From a bacterium (GTDB lineage Bacteria > Bacteroidota > Bacteroidia > Cytophagales > Cyclobacteriaceae): 64,000 bases of DNA. The stretch covers positions 1 to 64,000 of the forward strand of contig JANSWY010000020.1 in the NCBI GenBank assembly GCA_024743255.1. Reading direction: 5' to 3'. The position numbers and the translations under genes were made by a program. Numbering within the stretch: the first letter of the stretch is position 1; the number at the start of each line of letters is the position of its first letter. Shown one piece after another: positions 36,236-44,438 of the stretch. Below the pieces are notes generated by a model that was given only the letters and a program-made list of their open reading frames with translations, was not told the DNA's origin and did no database searches.

Positions 36236-37210
36236 TCAGGCATCTAAACCATTCATTATCATCTCATAAACGAAATATGCGGCCAACCTCGCAGTTCGAT
36301 TATCTAAATCGTATTTCGGGTTTAATTCAGCAATATCCCAGCTCAATAATTTGCCACTCTTTAGGCACTCCAACATGCAATGACGAATAACGTCCGGACT
36401 CAATCCAAACCCTGCTGGAGCACTTACTCCGGGGGCATATGCAGCTGATAAAACATCTAAATCCAAAGTCAGATATAAATGATCAACACCCTCGATAAAT
36501 TTAGACATCTCTTGAGTGAGCTTGCCTGAATCTGAGAAATCAAAATCGTTCACGGTCAAGTAAGATGTACCTGCTGCATCCATTCCTTTAAATAAACTCT
36601 TGGTGTTTGATGCTCGGTTTATTCCTATTGGCAAGTATTGAAAAGATTCATTTCTGGACTTATTCTCATCATGAATCTGCTTGAAAGGTGTTCCTGAACT
36701 TGGCCCTTCCTGATATGAACGATAATCGAAATGGGCATCCAGGTTGATTATTCCAGTTGAACCTTTTCCGTCAACAAACCTTCTAATTCCTTCGTAATGA
36801 GCATAGGCAATCTCATGGCCTCCACCTAGTAAAATTGGCTTATAACCATACTGAAGTAAAGTCTTCACTTTCTCAGATAACCTTTCCTGCGCACCTTCCA
36901 AATCTGATCCACTACAAATCACTTGCCCTGCGTCAAATAAGTGAACATCATTATGATCAAATTGCACGGATAGTTTGGCCACACTAGCTCTCAAAGAATC
37001 CGGGCCTCCCTTAGCTCCCAGTCGCCCCATATTTCTTCTTACACCTTCTTCACATTCAAACCCAAGGAATGCAAATGAATTTGGTTTTGCTTTAGAGACT
37101 TCCTTTGATAGGTCCAGTAATTGAATAATATGATGAAATAGATACCCATCTTCACCATCAAGATGGTTTGCCCGACCTTTCCACAGGTCTTTAGAAGGTG
37201 ACTTGTACAT
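36236..37210 (-). CDS. hutG: Formimidoylglutamase (arginase/agmatinase fold)
   Basis: 324 residues. Hydrolyses N-formimino-L-glutamate to glutamate and formamide in histidine catabolism. Seen: manganese-ligand motifs GGGHEIAYAHYEG (His), NLDAHFDYR (Asp/His/Asp), TLDLDVLSAAYAPGVSAPAGFGL (Asp/Asp) and SWDIAELNPKYD at the C-terminal end. These assign it to the ureohydrolase superfamily; specificity comes from its position two bases after hutI. The other hut genes (hutH, hutU) are not in this window. Confidence 0.9.
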   Translation of the reverse strand: MYKSPSKDLWKGRANHLDGEDGYLFHHIIQLLDLSKEVSKAKPNSFAFLGFECEEGVRRNMGRLGAKGGPDSLRASVAKLSVQFDHNDVHLFDAGQVICSGSDLEGAQERLSEKVKTLLQYGYKPILLGGGHEIAYAHYEGIRRFVDGKGSTGIINLDAHFDYRSYQEGPSSGTPFKQIHDENKSRNESFQYLPIGINRASNTKSLFKGMDAAGTSYLTVNDFDFSDSGKLTQEMSKFIEGVDHLYLTLDLDVLSAAYAPGVSAPAGFGLSPDVIRHCMLECLKSGKLLSWDIAELNPKYDLDNRTARLAAYFVYEMIMNGLDA

Positions 37211-37212
37211 AA

Positions 37213-38433
37213 TTAATCTTTAAGTAGCTGACCATCTTTCCAAATCATAGATGGCTTGAGCTTGCCCTGATTATAAAAAATTTCTCTATAGTCAGAAGTG
37301 TCGAAAGCAATGAAGTCTGCAAGTTTTCCTGCTTCCAGCTTTCCTCTATCGTTTAGGTTCAATGCTTTTGCTGCCCGGAAAGTGATCCCAGCCAAAGTTT
37401 CTGCTATTGACACTTTCTCAGAAGCTCCCATTATTGAGGCTTGTAATAATAAATCCCCCATTGGAGCTGATCCCGGATTCCAATCTGTGGCAATTGCCAT
37501 ACAAACTCCGGCATCTAACAACTTCCTTGCTGGAGCATAATGCATCCCCAATCCTAAAGAAGCTCCTGGCAATACTGTGCCTACTACATCAGACTTTGCC
37601 AACAACTCTATTTCTCTATCTGTGGAAGCTTCAAGATGATCTGCGCTTAGTGCTCCAAGTTCAACTGCTAAATCAGTACCTCCTATACTAAACTGATCCG
37701 CGTGAATGGTTAGGTCAAATCCCATTGCTCTGGCTGCCGATAAGTATTCCCTGGACACCTCCATAGAAAATGCATTTTCTTCTACAAAGACATCTATTCT
37801 ATTTGCTAATTTCTTTTGTTGCAAAAGAGGAAACAGTTCATTGACGATCATTTTACTATAAGCCAAAGCATTGGTGTATTCACCAGGAACTACATGAGCA
37901 GCAAGACAAGTTGGAATGATATCGACTGGAGAGCTTTCTCCGACATTTTTAATCGCTTCAAGCATTTTTATCTCAGAATCAACCGAGAGGCCATATCCAC
38001 TTTTCACCTCGATGGTAGTAACACCTTCCGATAAATGTCTGTTGACTCTGGACTGCATGCTAGTTTCCAGATCTTCTTGTTTGGTCTTTCTGGTTTTCCC
38101 CACAGAGTCATGAATTCCACCTCCTGCAGCAAGAATATTTTGATAAGTTGCACCAGAAACTTTAAGTGCATAGTCTCCGGCTCTGGAGCCACCATAACAT
38201 ATGTGAGTATGAGAATCTACTAAACCAGGGATCAACACCATTCCTTTTGGAACAGGTTCAATTTCTCTTGCATTAACACCCAACGCCCTAAACTCTCCAA
38301 CCTCTACAATTATTCCATCTTCAACAATAATTCCACCTTTCTCAATTACCTGAAGCTCTTGATCTTTGATTGCTCCTTTAATAGGTAGTCCGGCAAGGGT
38401 AACAATCTGTTCAAATGGTCCAATCAGTCTCAT
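37213..38433 (-). CDS. hutI: Imidazolonepropionase
   Basis: 406 residues. Opens the imidazolone ring of 4-imidazolone-5-propionate to formiminoglutamate. Seen: metal-binding VDSHTHICYGG at about 67-78, GGGIHDSVGKTRK, GVTTIEVKSGYGL, LAAHVVPGEY, DLTIHADQFS (His), ADHLEA and ATDWNPGSAPMGDLLLQAS (metal Asp in ATDWNPG), all typical of HutI. First gene of the hutIG pair. Divergent from the ArsR module across 116 bases. Confidence 0.96.
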   Translation of the reverse strand: MRLIGPFEQIVTLAGLPIKGAIKDQELQVIEKGGIIVEDGIIVEVGEFRALGVNAREIEPVPKGMVLIPGLVDSHTHICYGGSRAGDYALKVSGATYQNILAAGGGIHDSVGKTRKTKQEDLETSMQSRVNRHLSEGVTTIEVKSGYGLSVDSEIKMLEAIKNVGESSPVDIIPTCLAAHVVPGEYTNALAYSKMIVNELFPLLQQKKLANRIDVFVEENAFSMEVSREYLSAARAMGFDLTIHADQFSIGGTDLAVELGALSADHLEASTDREIELLAKSDVVGTVLPGASLGLGMHYAPARKLLDAGVCMAIATDWNPGSAPMGDLLLQASIMGASEKVSIAETLAGITFRAAKALNLNDRGKLEAGKLADFIAFDTSDYREIFYNQGKLKPSMIWKDGQLLKD

Positions 38434-38501
38434 TTTGGGGTTGTTTTAGTAGTGATACAAATTGACTCTTTTAATTCAAAATAACCCAACCATTAGAAAA
38501 A

Positions 38502-38542
38502 TATTTTTGTGAATTGAAACTTTAATCGTGATATTACGATTA
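38502..38542 (+). promoter_or_regulatory. Promoter -7 element and ArsR-type operator upstream of the ars-like module
   Basis: TATTTTTG at 38502-38509 gives a -7 element; a perfect inverted repeat TAATCGT (38523-38529) - GATATT - ACGATTA (38536-38542) ends 7 bases before the arsR ATG. It resembles operators described for ArsR-family repressors (ATCGT...ACGAT) and should be the site of autoregulation. Confidence 0.75.
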
Positions 38543-38549
38543 ATAAGTC

Positions 38550-38879
38550 ATGGGATTAAGCAAAACAGAAGCATTTTCAGAATTACATGTTGAGTTGGCG
38601 GAGTTAGCCAAAGCAATGGGACACCCTGCAAGAGTAGCAATTGTGGAATTTTTAGTTAACCATAATGCCTGTGTATGTGGTGACATTGTTGAGGAATTAC
38701 CATTGTCACAATCGACTGTGAGTCAGCATTTGAAAGCATTAAAACAAATCGGGTTAATTGATGGGGAAATTGATGGTCCATCTGTTTGTTATTGCATCAA
38801 CAAAGAGAAATGGGCTTCTATGCAGAGTAAGTTTCAATCCTTCTTTTCAAATATTTTAGAGAATAATAATTGTTGTTAG
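38550..38879 (+). CDS. arsR: ArsR/SmtB-family winged-helix repressor
   Basis: 109 residues. Seen: [62 protein letters not shown]: a winged helix with the CVC metalloid-binding pair at the start of the DNA-reading helix, the classical As(III)-sensing site, and a terminal CC that may add thiolate ligands. Should bind the palindrome at 38523 and release it on arsenite or antimonite. First of three genes; the next begins four bases after its stop. Confidence 0.88.
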   Translation: MGLSKTEAFSELHVELAELAKAMGHPARVAIVEFLVNHNACVCGDIVEELPLSQSTVSQHLKALKQIGLIDGEIDGPSVCYCINKEKWASMQSKFQSFFSNILENNNCC

Positions 38880-38883
38880 ACCA

Positions 38884-39321
38884 ATGAAGACGAAAGAATT
38901 TATTTCACTTTTAAAGGCGCATCCGTCTAAAAAAGTAGTGTTTGAATATCAGGAAAACAAATTCGTGCCTGAGACCTATCATATTACAGAAATCAAGAAT
39001 AGCCATGTCACATCTGTGGATTGCGGTGGATTTATGCATGATTTCAATGAAACGATAGTACAACTTTGGGTGAATGAAGGGGAAGCTTTCAAAGAAGACT
39101 TTACAGCTGAAAAGGCATTGAAAATTATAGATATCGTCAATAGCAAATACACCATAAATACTGAAGCTGATGTATTCTTTGAGTACGGGTATATCGACAT
39201 CCCAACCTCTAGTTACAAAGTGAAGAAGGTACATATTAGAAAAGGTGAAATCCTTGTTAAGCTCTATGTACCGGCAACAGTGTGTAAGCCCAGTGAGGCC
39301 GGAATGTCAATTTGCTGCTAA
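38884..39321 (+). CDS. DUF6428 family protein (ars-operon associated)
   Basis: 145 residues, no signal peptide or membrane helix. Seen: FISLLKAHPSKKVVFEYQENKFVPETYHITEI, HVTSVDCGGF, ETIVQLW, ALKIIDIV, then a C-terminus VPATVCKPSEAGMSICC with three Cys, one pair terminal. This matches the DUF6428 family that recurs in Bacteroidota arsenic loci; function unknown. The Cys residues could bind As(III). Stop and the next start overlap by one base (TAATG). Confidence 0.8.
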   Translation: MKTKEFISLLKAHPSKKVVFEYQENKFVPETYHITEIKNSHVTSVDCGGFMHDFNETIVQLWVNEGEAFKEDFTAEKALKIIDIVNSKYTINTEADVFFEYGYIDIPTSSYKVKKVHIRKGEILVKLYVPATVCKPSEAGMSICC

Positions 39322-39809
39322 TGGTAAGTATTCGGGATCTTAAAGAAAAGGACTGGCCAGAGGTAGAAAAGATTTATGAAGAAGGTCTTGCTACGAGAAT
39401 GGCCACTTTCGAAACCTCAAGTCCAGGATGGGAGAGCTGGGATAAATCTCACTTACAGGAATGTAGATTTATTGCCGAAGAGGATGGGAAAATCCTTGGT
39501 TGGGCTGCCCTCTCCCCGGTATCCGACCGTTGTGTGTACGGAGGAGTGGCGGAAGTCAGTGTTTATATCTCAGAGACCGCAAGAGGGAACGGAGTTGGAG
39601 GCATACTTATAGAGGAATTGATTCAGGCCAGCGAGCAAAATAATATCTGGACTTTGCAGTCATCTATGTTCCCTGAAAATAAAGCGAGCAATAGATTACA
39701 TCTCAAGTTTGGTTTCAGAGAAATTGGCATCCGCGAGAAGATTGGAAAACTTGATGGAGAATGGAGAGACACCTTAATGATGGAGCGCAGGAGCCAAAAA
39801 ATCATGTAA
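39321..39809 (+). CDS. GNAT acetyltransferase, phosphinothricin/arsinothricin N-acetyltransferase type
   Basis: 162 residues from ATG 39321 (the in-frame TTG at 39312 lies inside the preceding gene). Seen: IRDLKEKDWPEVEKIYEEGL, ATRMATFET, WDKSHLQECRFIAEEDGKILGWAALSP, EVSVYISETARGNGVGGILIEELI (acetyl-CoA loop with R-x-x-G-x-G), FPENKASNRLHLKFGFREIG. This is the PAT/ArsN1 pattern; ArsN1 enzymes acetylate the arsenic antibiotic arsinothricin and occur in ars operons. Co-operonic with arsR and DUF6428. Specificity for arsinothricin is inferred from context. No arsenate reductase or Acr3/ArsB pump follows. Confidence 0.83.
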   Translation: MVSIRDLKEKDWPEVEKIYEEGLATRMATFETSSPGWESWDKSHLQECRFIAEEDGKILGWAALSPVSDRCVYGGVAEVSVYISETARGNGVGGILIEELIQASEQNNIWTLQSSMFPENKASNRLHLKFGFREIGIREKIGKLDGEWRDTLMMERRSQKIM

Positions 39810-40048
39810 GTCCTTCAGGTATAAACCATTATAAGCAAGCAATACCCTTAAGGGCAATCATTAAGTTTCATAATTCTGGATTTATCGTCTTGAAAATTTC
39901 ATATCTATCCGACAAACCTGTATTTTAGACAGGCCAACGCATCATGATTATTTGAGGACGGCTATTTTTTAGGAATGGCATTGTTAAAGTAAAACAACTA
40001 TCTCAAAGGATTGTTAAATTAGGGAGGTAATAGTTCTTTCATTAACGG

Positions 40049-40552
40049 ATGACTGACACATTGCCCAATTGCTTGCGAATGATAATTAACGATAGGATCT
40101 TTAAATTGATTGAATTGCTGGAAATGAACCCTAACTCATTTGCGGAAGCTATTGGAGTTAAAGGAACCGTTATATTCAATATAATTAAGGGACGAAGAAA
40201 TAAACCCAGTTTTGACGTCCTGGAGAAGATTTTATTCAGTTTCGAAGAGGTTTCACCGAAGTGGCTAATCAAAGGAGAAGGCAATGTTTTGACTCGTGAA
40301 AAAGAGGAAAAAGCCATCACCCATGTCACCGAAGAAACCGGAATTTACAAGCGTAAGGCACAAATTGAAAAACTGATCCTCAAACTAGAGGCCGACTACA
40401 AACTAAGCAAGCGATCCGTAAAGTCCCTCCGAGCAGAGATTGAAGACATCATGGAAGACAATCTCAAATACCGCGACCAAATCATCCAACTACAAGAAAG
40501 CCACGATAAGGTATTGAAGATATTGAGAGATAAACTGAATCTGAAGATTTGA
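40049..40552 (+). CDS. HTH (XRE/Cro-like) transcriptional regulator with coiled-coil tail
   Basis: 167 residues; a second start at ATG 40079 (MIINDRIFKL) is equally possible. Seen: N-terminal helix-turn-helix IFKLIELLEMNPNSFAEAIGV, VIFNIIKGRRNKPSFDVLEKILFSF, then a W-L-I-KGEG turn (VSPKWLIKGEGNVL) typical of Bacteroidota phage-like XRE regulators; from about 95 on, a long charged coiled coil with a leucine pattern (KLILKLEADYKLSKRSVKSLRAEIEDI). No C-terminal LexA/CI peptidase. The 239-base spacer before it holds a CCTGT/ACAGG hairpin (about 39919-39935) but nothing else recognisable. Targets unknown. Confidence 0.72.
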   Translation: MTDTLPNCLRMIINDRIFKLIELLEMNPNSFAEAIGVKGTVIFNIIKGRRNKPSFDVLEKILFSFEEVSPKWLIKGEGNVLTREKEEKAITHVTEETGIYKRKAQIEKLILKLEADYKLSKRSVKSLRAEIEDIMEDNLKYRDQIIQLQESHDKVLKILRDKLNLKI

Positions 40553-40553
40553 T

Positions 40554-40588
40554 GAGTTTTGAGTTTTGAGTTTTGAGTTTGGAGTTTA
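40554..40588 (+). repeat. Five tandem heptamers GAGTTTT
   Basis: Units at 40554, 40561 and 40568 are GAGTTTT; those at 40575 and 40582 are GAGTTTG and GAGTTTA. The array starts one base after the stop of the HTH gene and leads directly into the long repeat. Copy-number variable arrays of this type could change between strains. Confidence 0.85.
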
Positions 40589-40860
40589 ACGGTCAACAGC
40601 AACAGTCTCCAGAAGCACAAGTGTCCGCTACCACAATAACTCGCTTACTGCAATGCATCCAAAATTTCGTGACTTCAAACCATTGATGGGATTCCGGATA
40701 TTTCCTTCATTACGTTACAGAAATTCCGGAATGATGTTATGTTTTTTCTACGTCCTGCAAGTAACTGTCAACCGACAACTGACAACAACCTCTACGAGCA
40801 CCAGATCTCAGCTACCACCAATACTCGTTAACCCGCAATCCCCCAACTCGCAACCCGCTA
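40589..40860 (-). repeat. Long intergenic repeat, inverted copy (minus orientation)
   Basis: Read on the minus strand this is GCGGGTTGCGAGTTG... AACGAGTATT... GTTGTCAGTTGTCGGTTGACAG... TGCAGGACGTAGAA, then CATTCCGGAATTTCTG and ATATCCGGAATCCCAT, then a second partial unit ending TGTTGACCGTT. The same order of blocks occurs on the plus strand at about 42960-43235. The unit abuts the stop codon of the TPR gene. This fills the 305-base gap between 40552 and 40858; short open frames here are repeat artefacts. Confidence 0.85.
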
Positions 40861-42153
40861 AAGATCAAAATCCAACCCCTGCATTGCTTCCTTAAGCTCT
40901 TGCTCCAGAGATTTTTTGAGACGAGTCTTTCTGATTCTGCTTACTATTAAAAAGATAAGAATAAAACTAAGGATACCAGCTACTGCAAACCCTCCATACT
41001 TTTTAAGGGCAGCCATCCGCTTCTGGCTTTCTACTAACTCAAAGTAACGTTGAGTGACTAGCTGGATATTGTATTGCTGATCCATTTGAGCTAGTTCTTC
41101 GCTGGTTTTTAGGTGCTTTTCAAGGCACTCAGTGTATTTGGTATTGTATTCAGCGAATTTTTTAGCGTCTCCTAAGAAGCCGTAGAGTGTGGAAAGTTGT
41201 TTGTAGATTTTGAATTTGTCTGGGTCTTTTCCTAAATCTAAATCTAGTTGAAGAGCCTTTAGATAATGTTCTTCTGATTTAGTGAAATCTTTCTGAATAA
41301 GATACAACTCCCCCAAATCCATATGAGAAATAAAGTTACTGGAAGCAAAACTCCCATCCTGTCTATAATCTATTGCTTTGAGATAAAACTCTTCGGCCTT
41401 ATCAAAATTCCCTTCTTCAAAGTACGTAAAAGCAATATTATGACAACTTCTCCCAGCATAATCATCAAACCCATCAACTTTCCCTTGAAATTGAAAAATA
41501 TTAAGATAGTGTTCACGAGATCTATCAAATTCCTCAATTTCATGAAATATCAAGCCCAGCAATCTGTGAATTTGAATTAATTTATCATAATCATCTATCT
41601 TCTCTGCGTACCTACTCGCCTCAAAAAGCAATTCAACAGCCTCAACATAATTCCCACTCTCTTTATAACTCATTGCGATATTATAATTAAGACCTGAGAT
41701 CAGCTTATCCCGCTTAAATTTGTGAGCAAATTCAAGACCCTTTTTATGATATTCAATAGATTCCGTGTATTGATGATGTATGTAGAAAATTCTTCCGATA
41801 TTCATTAAGCTAGCAACTTTCAAATATACTCCTTGCTTAGACTCATCTCCATCAATATATCGGAGACATTCGAAATAATTTATAGCTGCTTTATCCAATT
41901 TTCCTCGAAATTCATCAATGTAAGCAAGCAAGTAACAGGAATTTGCCGCCACAGATTTAAGGTCATTCGAAAGGGCCAGATGTTTTGCTTTTTCTGCCAA
42001 AAGAATTGCAGAATCCGGATCTGATGCGATAATTAATCTTGCCGACTCATTAAGGCTTCTTATCTCTTCTTTCGAGAAACCCTTACCAATCGACCAAAAA
42101 GGGGTTGAAAGAAAAAAACAAGTAATTATTAGCGTAATAGTTTTCTTAGACAT
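40858..42153 (-). CDS. Signal-peptide TPR-repeat membrane protein
   Basis: 431 residues. Seen: Sec signal (to about residue 22), about seven tetratricopeptide units from 30 to 360 (for example SLMNIGRIFYIHHQYTESIEYHKKGL, LNYNIAMSYKESGNYVEAVEL, AFTYFEEGNFDKAEEFYLKAI, MDLGELYLIQKDFTKSEEHY), a membrane helix about 395-413 (YGGFAVAGILSFILIFLIV) and a short 20-residue basic cytoplasmic tail. In Bacteroidota this periplasmic TPR plus single helix usually continues into a histidine kinase or LuxR-type HTH output domain; here the output is absent and the stop codon falls exactly at the edge of the long repeat. It could be a truncated sensor or a scaffolding protein. Confidence 0.82.
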   Translation of the reverse strand: MSKKTITLIITCFFLSTPFWSIGKGFSKEEIRSLNESARLIIASDPDSAILLAEKAKHLALSNDLKSVAANSCYLLAYIDEFRGKLDKAAINYFECLRYIDGDESKQGVYLKVASLMNIGRIFYIHHQYTESIEYHKKGLEFAHKFKRDKLISGLNYNIAMSYKESGNYVEAVELLFEASRYAEKIDDYDKLIQIHRLLGLIFHEIEEFDRSREHYLNIFQFQGKVDGFDDYAGRSCHNIAFTYFEEGNFDKAEEFYLKAIDYRQDGSFASSNFISHMDLGELYLIQKDFTKSEEHYLKALQLDLDLGKDPDKFKIYKQLSTLYGFLGDAKKFAEYNTKYTECLEKHLKTSEELAQMDQQYNIQLVTQRYFELVESQKRMAALKKYGGFAVAGILSFILIFLIVSRIRKTRLKKSLEQELKEAMQGLDFDL

Positions 42154-42165
42154 GTGTACTAAGTA

Positions 42166-42200
42166 TGAAATAAAAATAGCAGAACTAATGTTCTGCTATA
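42166..42200 (-). terminator. Rho-independent terminator after the small lipoprotein gene
   Basis: ATAGCAGAAC (42176-42185 on plus) and GTTCTGCTAT (42190-42199) are a perfect 10-base stem with loop ATTA; on the minus strand it is followed by TTTTTATTTC. It separates the small lipoprotein from the TPR gene. Confidence 0.88.
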
Positions 42201-42247
42201 AAATTAATCATATTTATCAAATCTTTTACCAGTAGATCGAAATTCTA

Positions 42248-42424
42248 TTAATCTCCTGATGGTGGTGGTGGCGGTGGTGGTGGCGGTGGGTTGTCACCAG
42301 TTGCATCATTTGATTGCTCCAATTCCGTATCCTGTAACAACTCATCCATTGTCTCGTCTTGCGCACATGATGCAAAGAACATTGATGCGGCAAAAACCAT
42401 TGCTAGTAGTCTTAATTTTTTCAT
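42248..42424 (-). CDS. 58-residue lipoprotein with a deca-proline C-terminus
   Basis: Too short for usual gene-size cut-offs but well supported: ATG at 42424, MKKLRLLAMVFAASMFFASC with a lipobox Cys at 20, then an acidic linker AQDETMDELLQDTELEQSND, then DN followed by ten consecutive prolines and SGD-stop. The prolines use mixed CCA/CCG codons, so the tract is probably selected and not only slippage. Own terminator downstream. On the minus strand TATCTTTG (42629-42636) may be its -7 promoter element, leaving a leader near 200 bases. Lipid-anchored to the outer membrane or surface; function unknown. The tract would stall ribosomes without EF-P. Confidence 0.75.
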   Translation of the reverse strand: MKKLRLLAMVFAASMFFASCAQDETMDELLQDTELEQSNDATGDNPPPPPPPPPPSGD

Positions 42425-42848
42425 TCTGTGTCGTATTAAAGGGTTGAAAATTATGATGTAAAATTACATGCAACGGCTGCTCACGACACATTTGCTGCTT
42501 GAAAGAAAGCCACAAGTTTACCACGAATTCTAAGGGGCTAATAACTTGATTTTCAACAGATTTTGATGCAGTTACCAACGAGTTATCGGCAACATATCCA
42601 CATTGACAGGTAGGAGTGAAATTGAGTCCAAAGATAGTACAATTTGATGTTTTGAGGAAGCCAATTATGATGGATGGAGGGCATAAAAAAAAGACGATCA
42701 CTTTTAGCAATCGCCTTTTTCAGCTACGGAAATAGGAAATAATCGATTCTAAATTAAACCTTTATTTCAAACTGTGCAGAATTACTCGATAATATAGGCC
42801 TTTGGCTCTGTGACTATTCAATATTCTTCGGTGAACGATTTTGGTGGC
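42425..42848. other. Non-coding stretch upstream of the small lipoprotein
   Basis: Contains the possible -7 element at 42629-42636 (minus) and a terminator-like hairpin AGACGAT (42692-42698)/ATCGCCT (42710-42716) flanked by A8 and T5, which could act on either strand although no coding gene clearly needs it. Open frames here are shadows. The rest shows nothing I can name. Confidence 0.5.
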
Positions 42849-43350
42849 GAGTTGCGAGTTGCGGGATTGCGGGTTAAAGAGTATTAGTGGTTGCTGAGAC
42901 TTTGTATTTCTAGAAGCTGTTGTCAGTTGTCGGTTGACAGTTACTTGAAGGGATGTAGAATGTTGCGAGTTGCGGGATTGCGGGTAACGAGTATTAGTGG
43001 TTGCTGAGACCTTGTGCTTTTAGAGGCTGTTGTCGGTTGTCAGTTGACAGTTATTTGCAGGACGTAGAAAAAGAACCGTCATTCCGGAATTTCTGTAATG
43101 AAATGGAGGAAATATCCGGAATCCCAATAATGGTTTGAGGTCATAAGGTTTTGAAGGAGTCACTGGTTAGCGAGTAATTGTACTAGCGGAGACTTTTGTT
43201 CTCTTAGAAACTGTTGACAGTTATCGGTTGACAGTTACTTGCAGGACGTAGAAAGTTGCGAGTTGCGGGTTAGCGAGTTATTGTAGTGGCTGAGACTTAG
43301 TGCTTTTAGAAGCTGTTGACAATTGTTAGTTGACTGTTTCTTGCTGGGAT
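42849..43350 (+). repeat. Long intergenic repeat, four degenerate units (plus orientation)
   Basis: Units of about 100-110 bases at roughly 42849-42959, 42960-43070, 43166-43252 and 43253-43350. Each has GTTGCGAGTTGCGGG(ATTGCGGGT), ACGAGTATTAGTGG, CTGAGACTT, a GCTGTTGTCAGTTG...GTTGACAG core and TGCAGGACGTAGAA. Between units 2 and 3 lies the CATTCCGGAATTTCTG / ATATCCGGAATCCC block (43081-43125), which also occurs in the inverted copy at 40589. No open reading frame, no transposase, no constant spacers as in CRISPR. The two arrays are inverted relative to one another and enclose the TPR and small lipoprotein genes. Confidence 0.85.
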
Positions 43351-43412
43351 GTTAAAATCCAGTCATTTCCCCTTCTCCTTTAGGAAATAGGTGCCCGAAG
43401 GGCGGGGTGAGA

Positions 43413-43442
43413 CAAAAAAGGCCATCCTAACAAGGACAGCCC
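43413..43442 (-). terminator. Rho-independent terminator after sucD
   Basis: On the minus strand GGCTGTCCT (43433-43441) pairs with AGGATGGCC (43420-43428) with two G-U pairs, loop TGTT, then TTTTTT. Confidence 0.85.
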
Positions 43443-43494
43443 TCAATATTTTTAATTCAGTTCCTAAACTAAGAACTAAAAGCCAAGAACAATT

Positions 43495-44367
43495 TTATCC
43501 TAGCGCCTTAACCATAGTCTCTCCGATATCTGCTGGAGAATTAACTACGTGGATTCCGCACTCAGACATGATCTTCATTTTTGCTTCTGCAGTATCATCT
43601 GCTCCACCGATAATCGCTCCTGCGTGACCCATTCTTCGTCCCGGAGGTGCTGTTTGTCCAGCGATGAAACCAACAACTGGTTTTGGATTGCCTTGTTCCT
43701 TGATCCATCTTGCAGCTTCAGCTTCATAGTTACCACCGATCTCTCCAATCATCACAATTCCTTCAGTCTCTGGATCTGCCATTAATAACTGAACAGCTTC
43801 TTTAGTAGAAGTACCAATGATCGGATCTCCACCAATTCCAATTGCTGTAGTAATTCCTAATCCGGCTTTCACAACCTGATCAGCAGCTTCATATGTCAAA
43901 GTACCTGACTTAGATACAATACCAACTTTTCCTTTCTTGAAAACAAAACCAGGCATAATACCAACCTTAGCTTCCTCTGGAGTGATAACTCCAGGGCAGT
44001 TTGGTCCTACTAGGGTAGCTCCTCTTTCTTTAGCATATGGCTTAGCTTTCATCATATCTTTTACCGGAATACCTTCCGTAATAGTGATGATCACCTTGAT
44101 TCCTGCATCAGCAGCTTCCATTATCGCATCCGCAGCAAATGCGGGTGGTACGAAAATGATTGATACATCAGCACCAGTTTTTTCAACTGCTTCTTTTACT
44201 GTATTAAATACAGGTTTTTCCAAATGAGTCTGACCACCTTTACCTGGTGTAACACCGCCAACTACATTTGAACCATATTCAATCATTTGCGAAGCATGGA
44301 AGGTTCCCTCTGACCCGGTAAACCCCTGCACAATAATTTTGGAATCTTTATTTACAAGAACGCTCAT
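43495..44367 (-). CDS. sucD: Succinyl-CoA ligase (ADP-forming) alpha subunit
   Basis: 290 residues. TCA-cycle enzyme that makes ATP or GTP from succinyl-CoA. Seen: N-terminal CoA-binding Rossmann domain [77 protein letters not shown], and the phosphohistidine loop [12 protein letters not shown] with H248. The beta subunit (sucC) is not adjacent; separate sucC and sucD loci are usual in Bacteroidota. A TATTTTTG element lies about 25 bases upstream. Confidence 0.97.
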   Translation of the reverse strand: MSVLVNKDSKIIVQGFTGSEGTFHASQMIEYGSNVVGGVTPGKGGQTHLEKPVFNTVKEAVEKTGADVSIIFVPPAFAADAIMEAADAGIKVIITITEGIPVKDMMKAKPYAKERGATLVGPNCPGVITPEEAKVGIMPGFVFKKGKVGIVSKSGTLTYEAADQVVKAGLGITTAIGIGGDPIIGTSTKEAVQLLMADPETEGIVMIGEIGGNYEAEAARWIKEQGNPKPVVGFIAGQTAPPGRRMGHAGAIIGGADDTAEAKMKIMSECGIHVVNSPADIGETMVKALG

Positions 44368-44389
44368 TATACGTGGTTTAATTTTTGTG

Positions 44390-44397
44390 CAAAAATA
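44390..44397 (-). promoter_or_regulatory. Candidate -7 promoter element for sucD
   Basis: CAAAAATA on plus = TATTTTTG on minus, 23 bases before the sucD ATG; -33 partner not clear. Confidence 0.5.
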
Positions 44398-44438
44398 GAA
44401 ATTATCAGCTCTTAAGGTAGTGTTTCTTCAAAAAAGGT

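Noticed and set aside
40049-40552. Phage CI-type repressor marking a prophage
   Set aside because: No phage, integrase or peptidase domain nearby; such HTH proteins with coiled tails are common alone in Bacteroidota.
40653-40895. Open frame of 80 codons on the plus strand between the HTH and TPR genes
   Set aside because: It runs through the long intergenic repeat and low-complexity text; its reading has no family features and it overlaps the end of the TPR gene.
42342-42710. 122-codon minus-strand frame upstream of the TPR gene
   Set aside because: It overlaps the better supported 58-residue lipoprotein in another frame and contains the terminator-like hairpin; no signal or domain.
42849-43350. 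Possible CRISPR array
   Set aside because: Units are about 100 bases, degenerate and lack equal-length unique spacers; no cas genes nearby.
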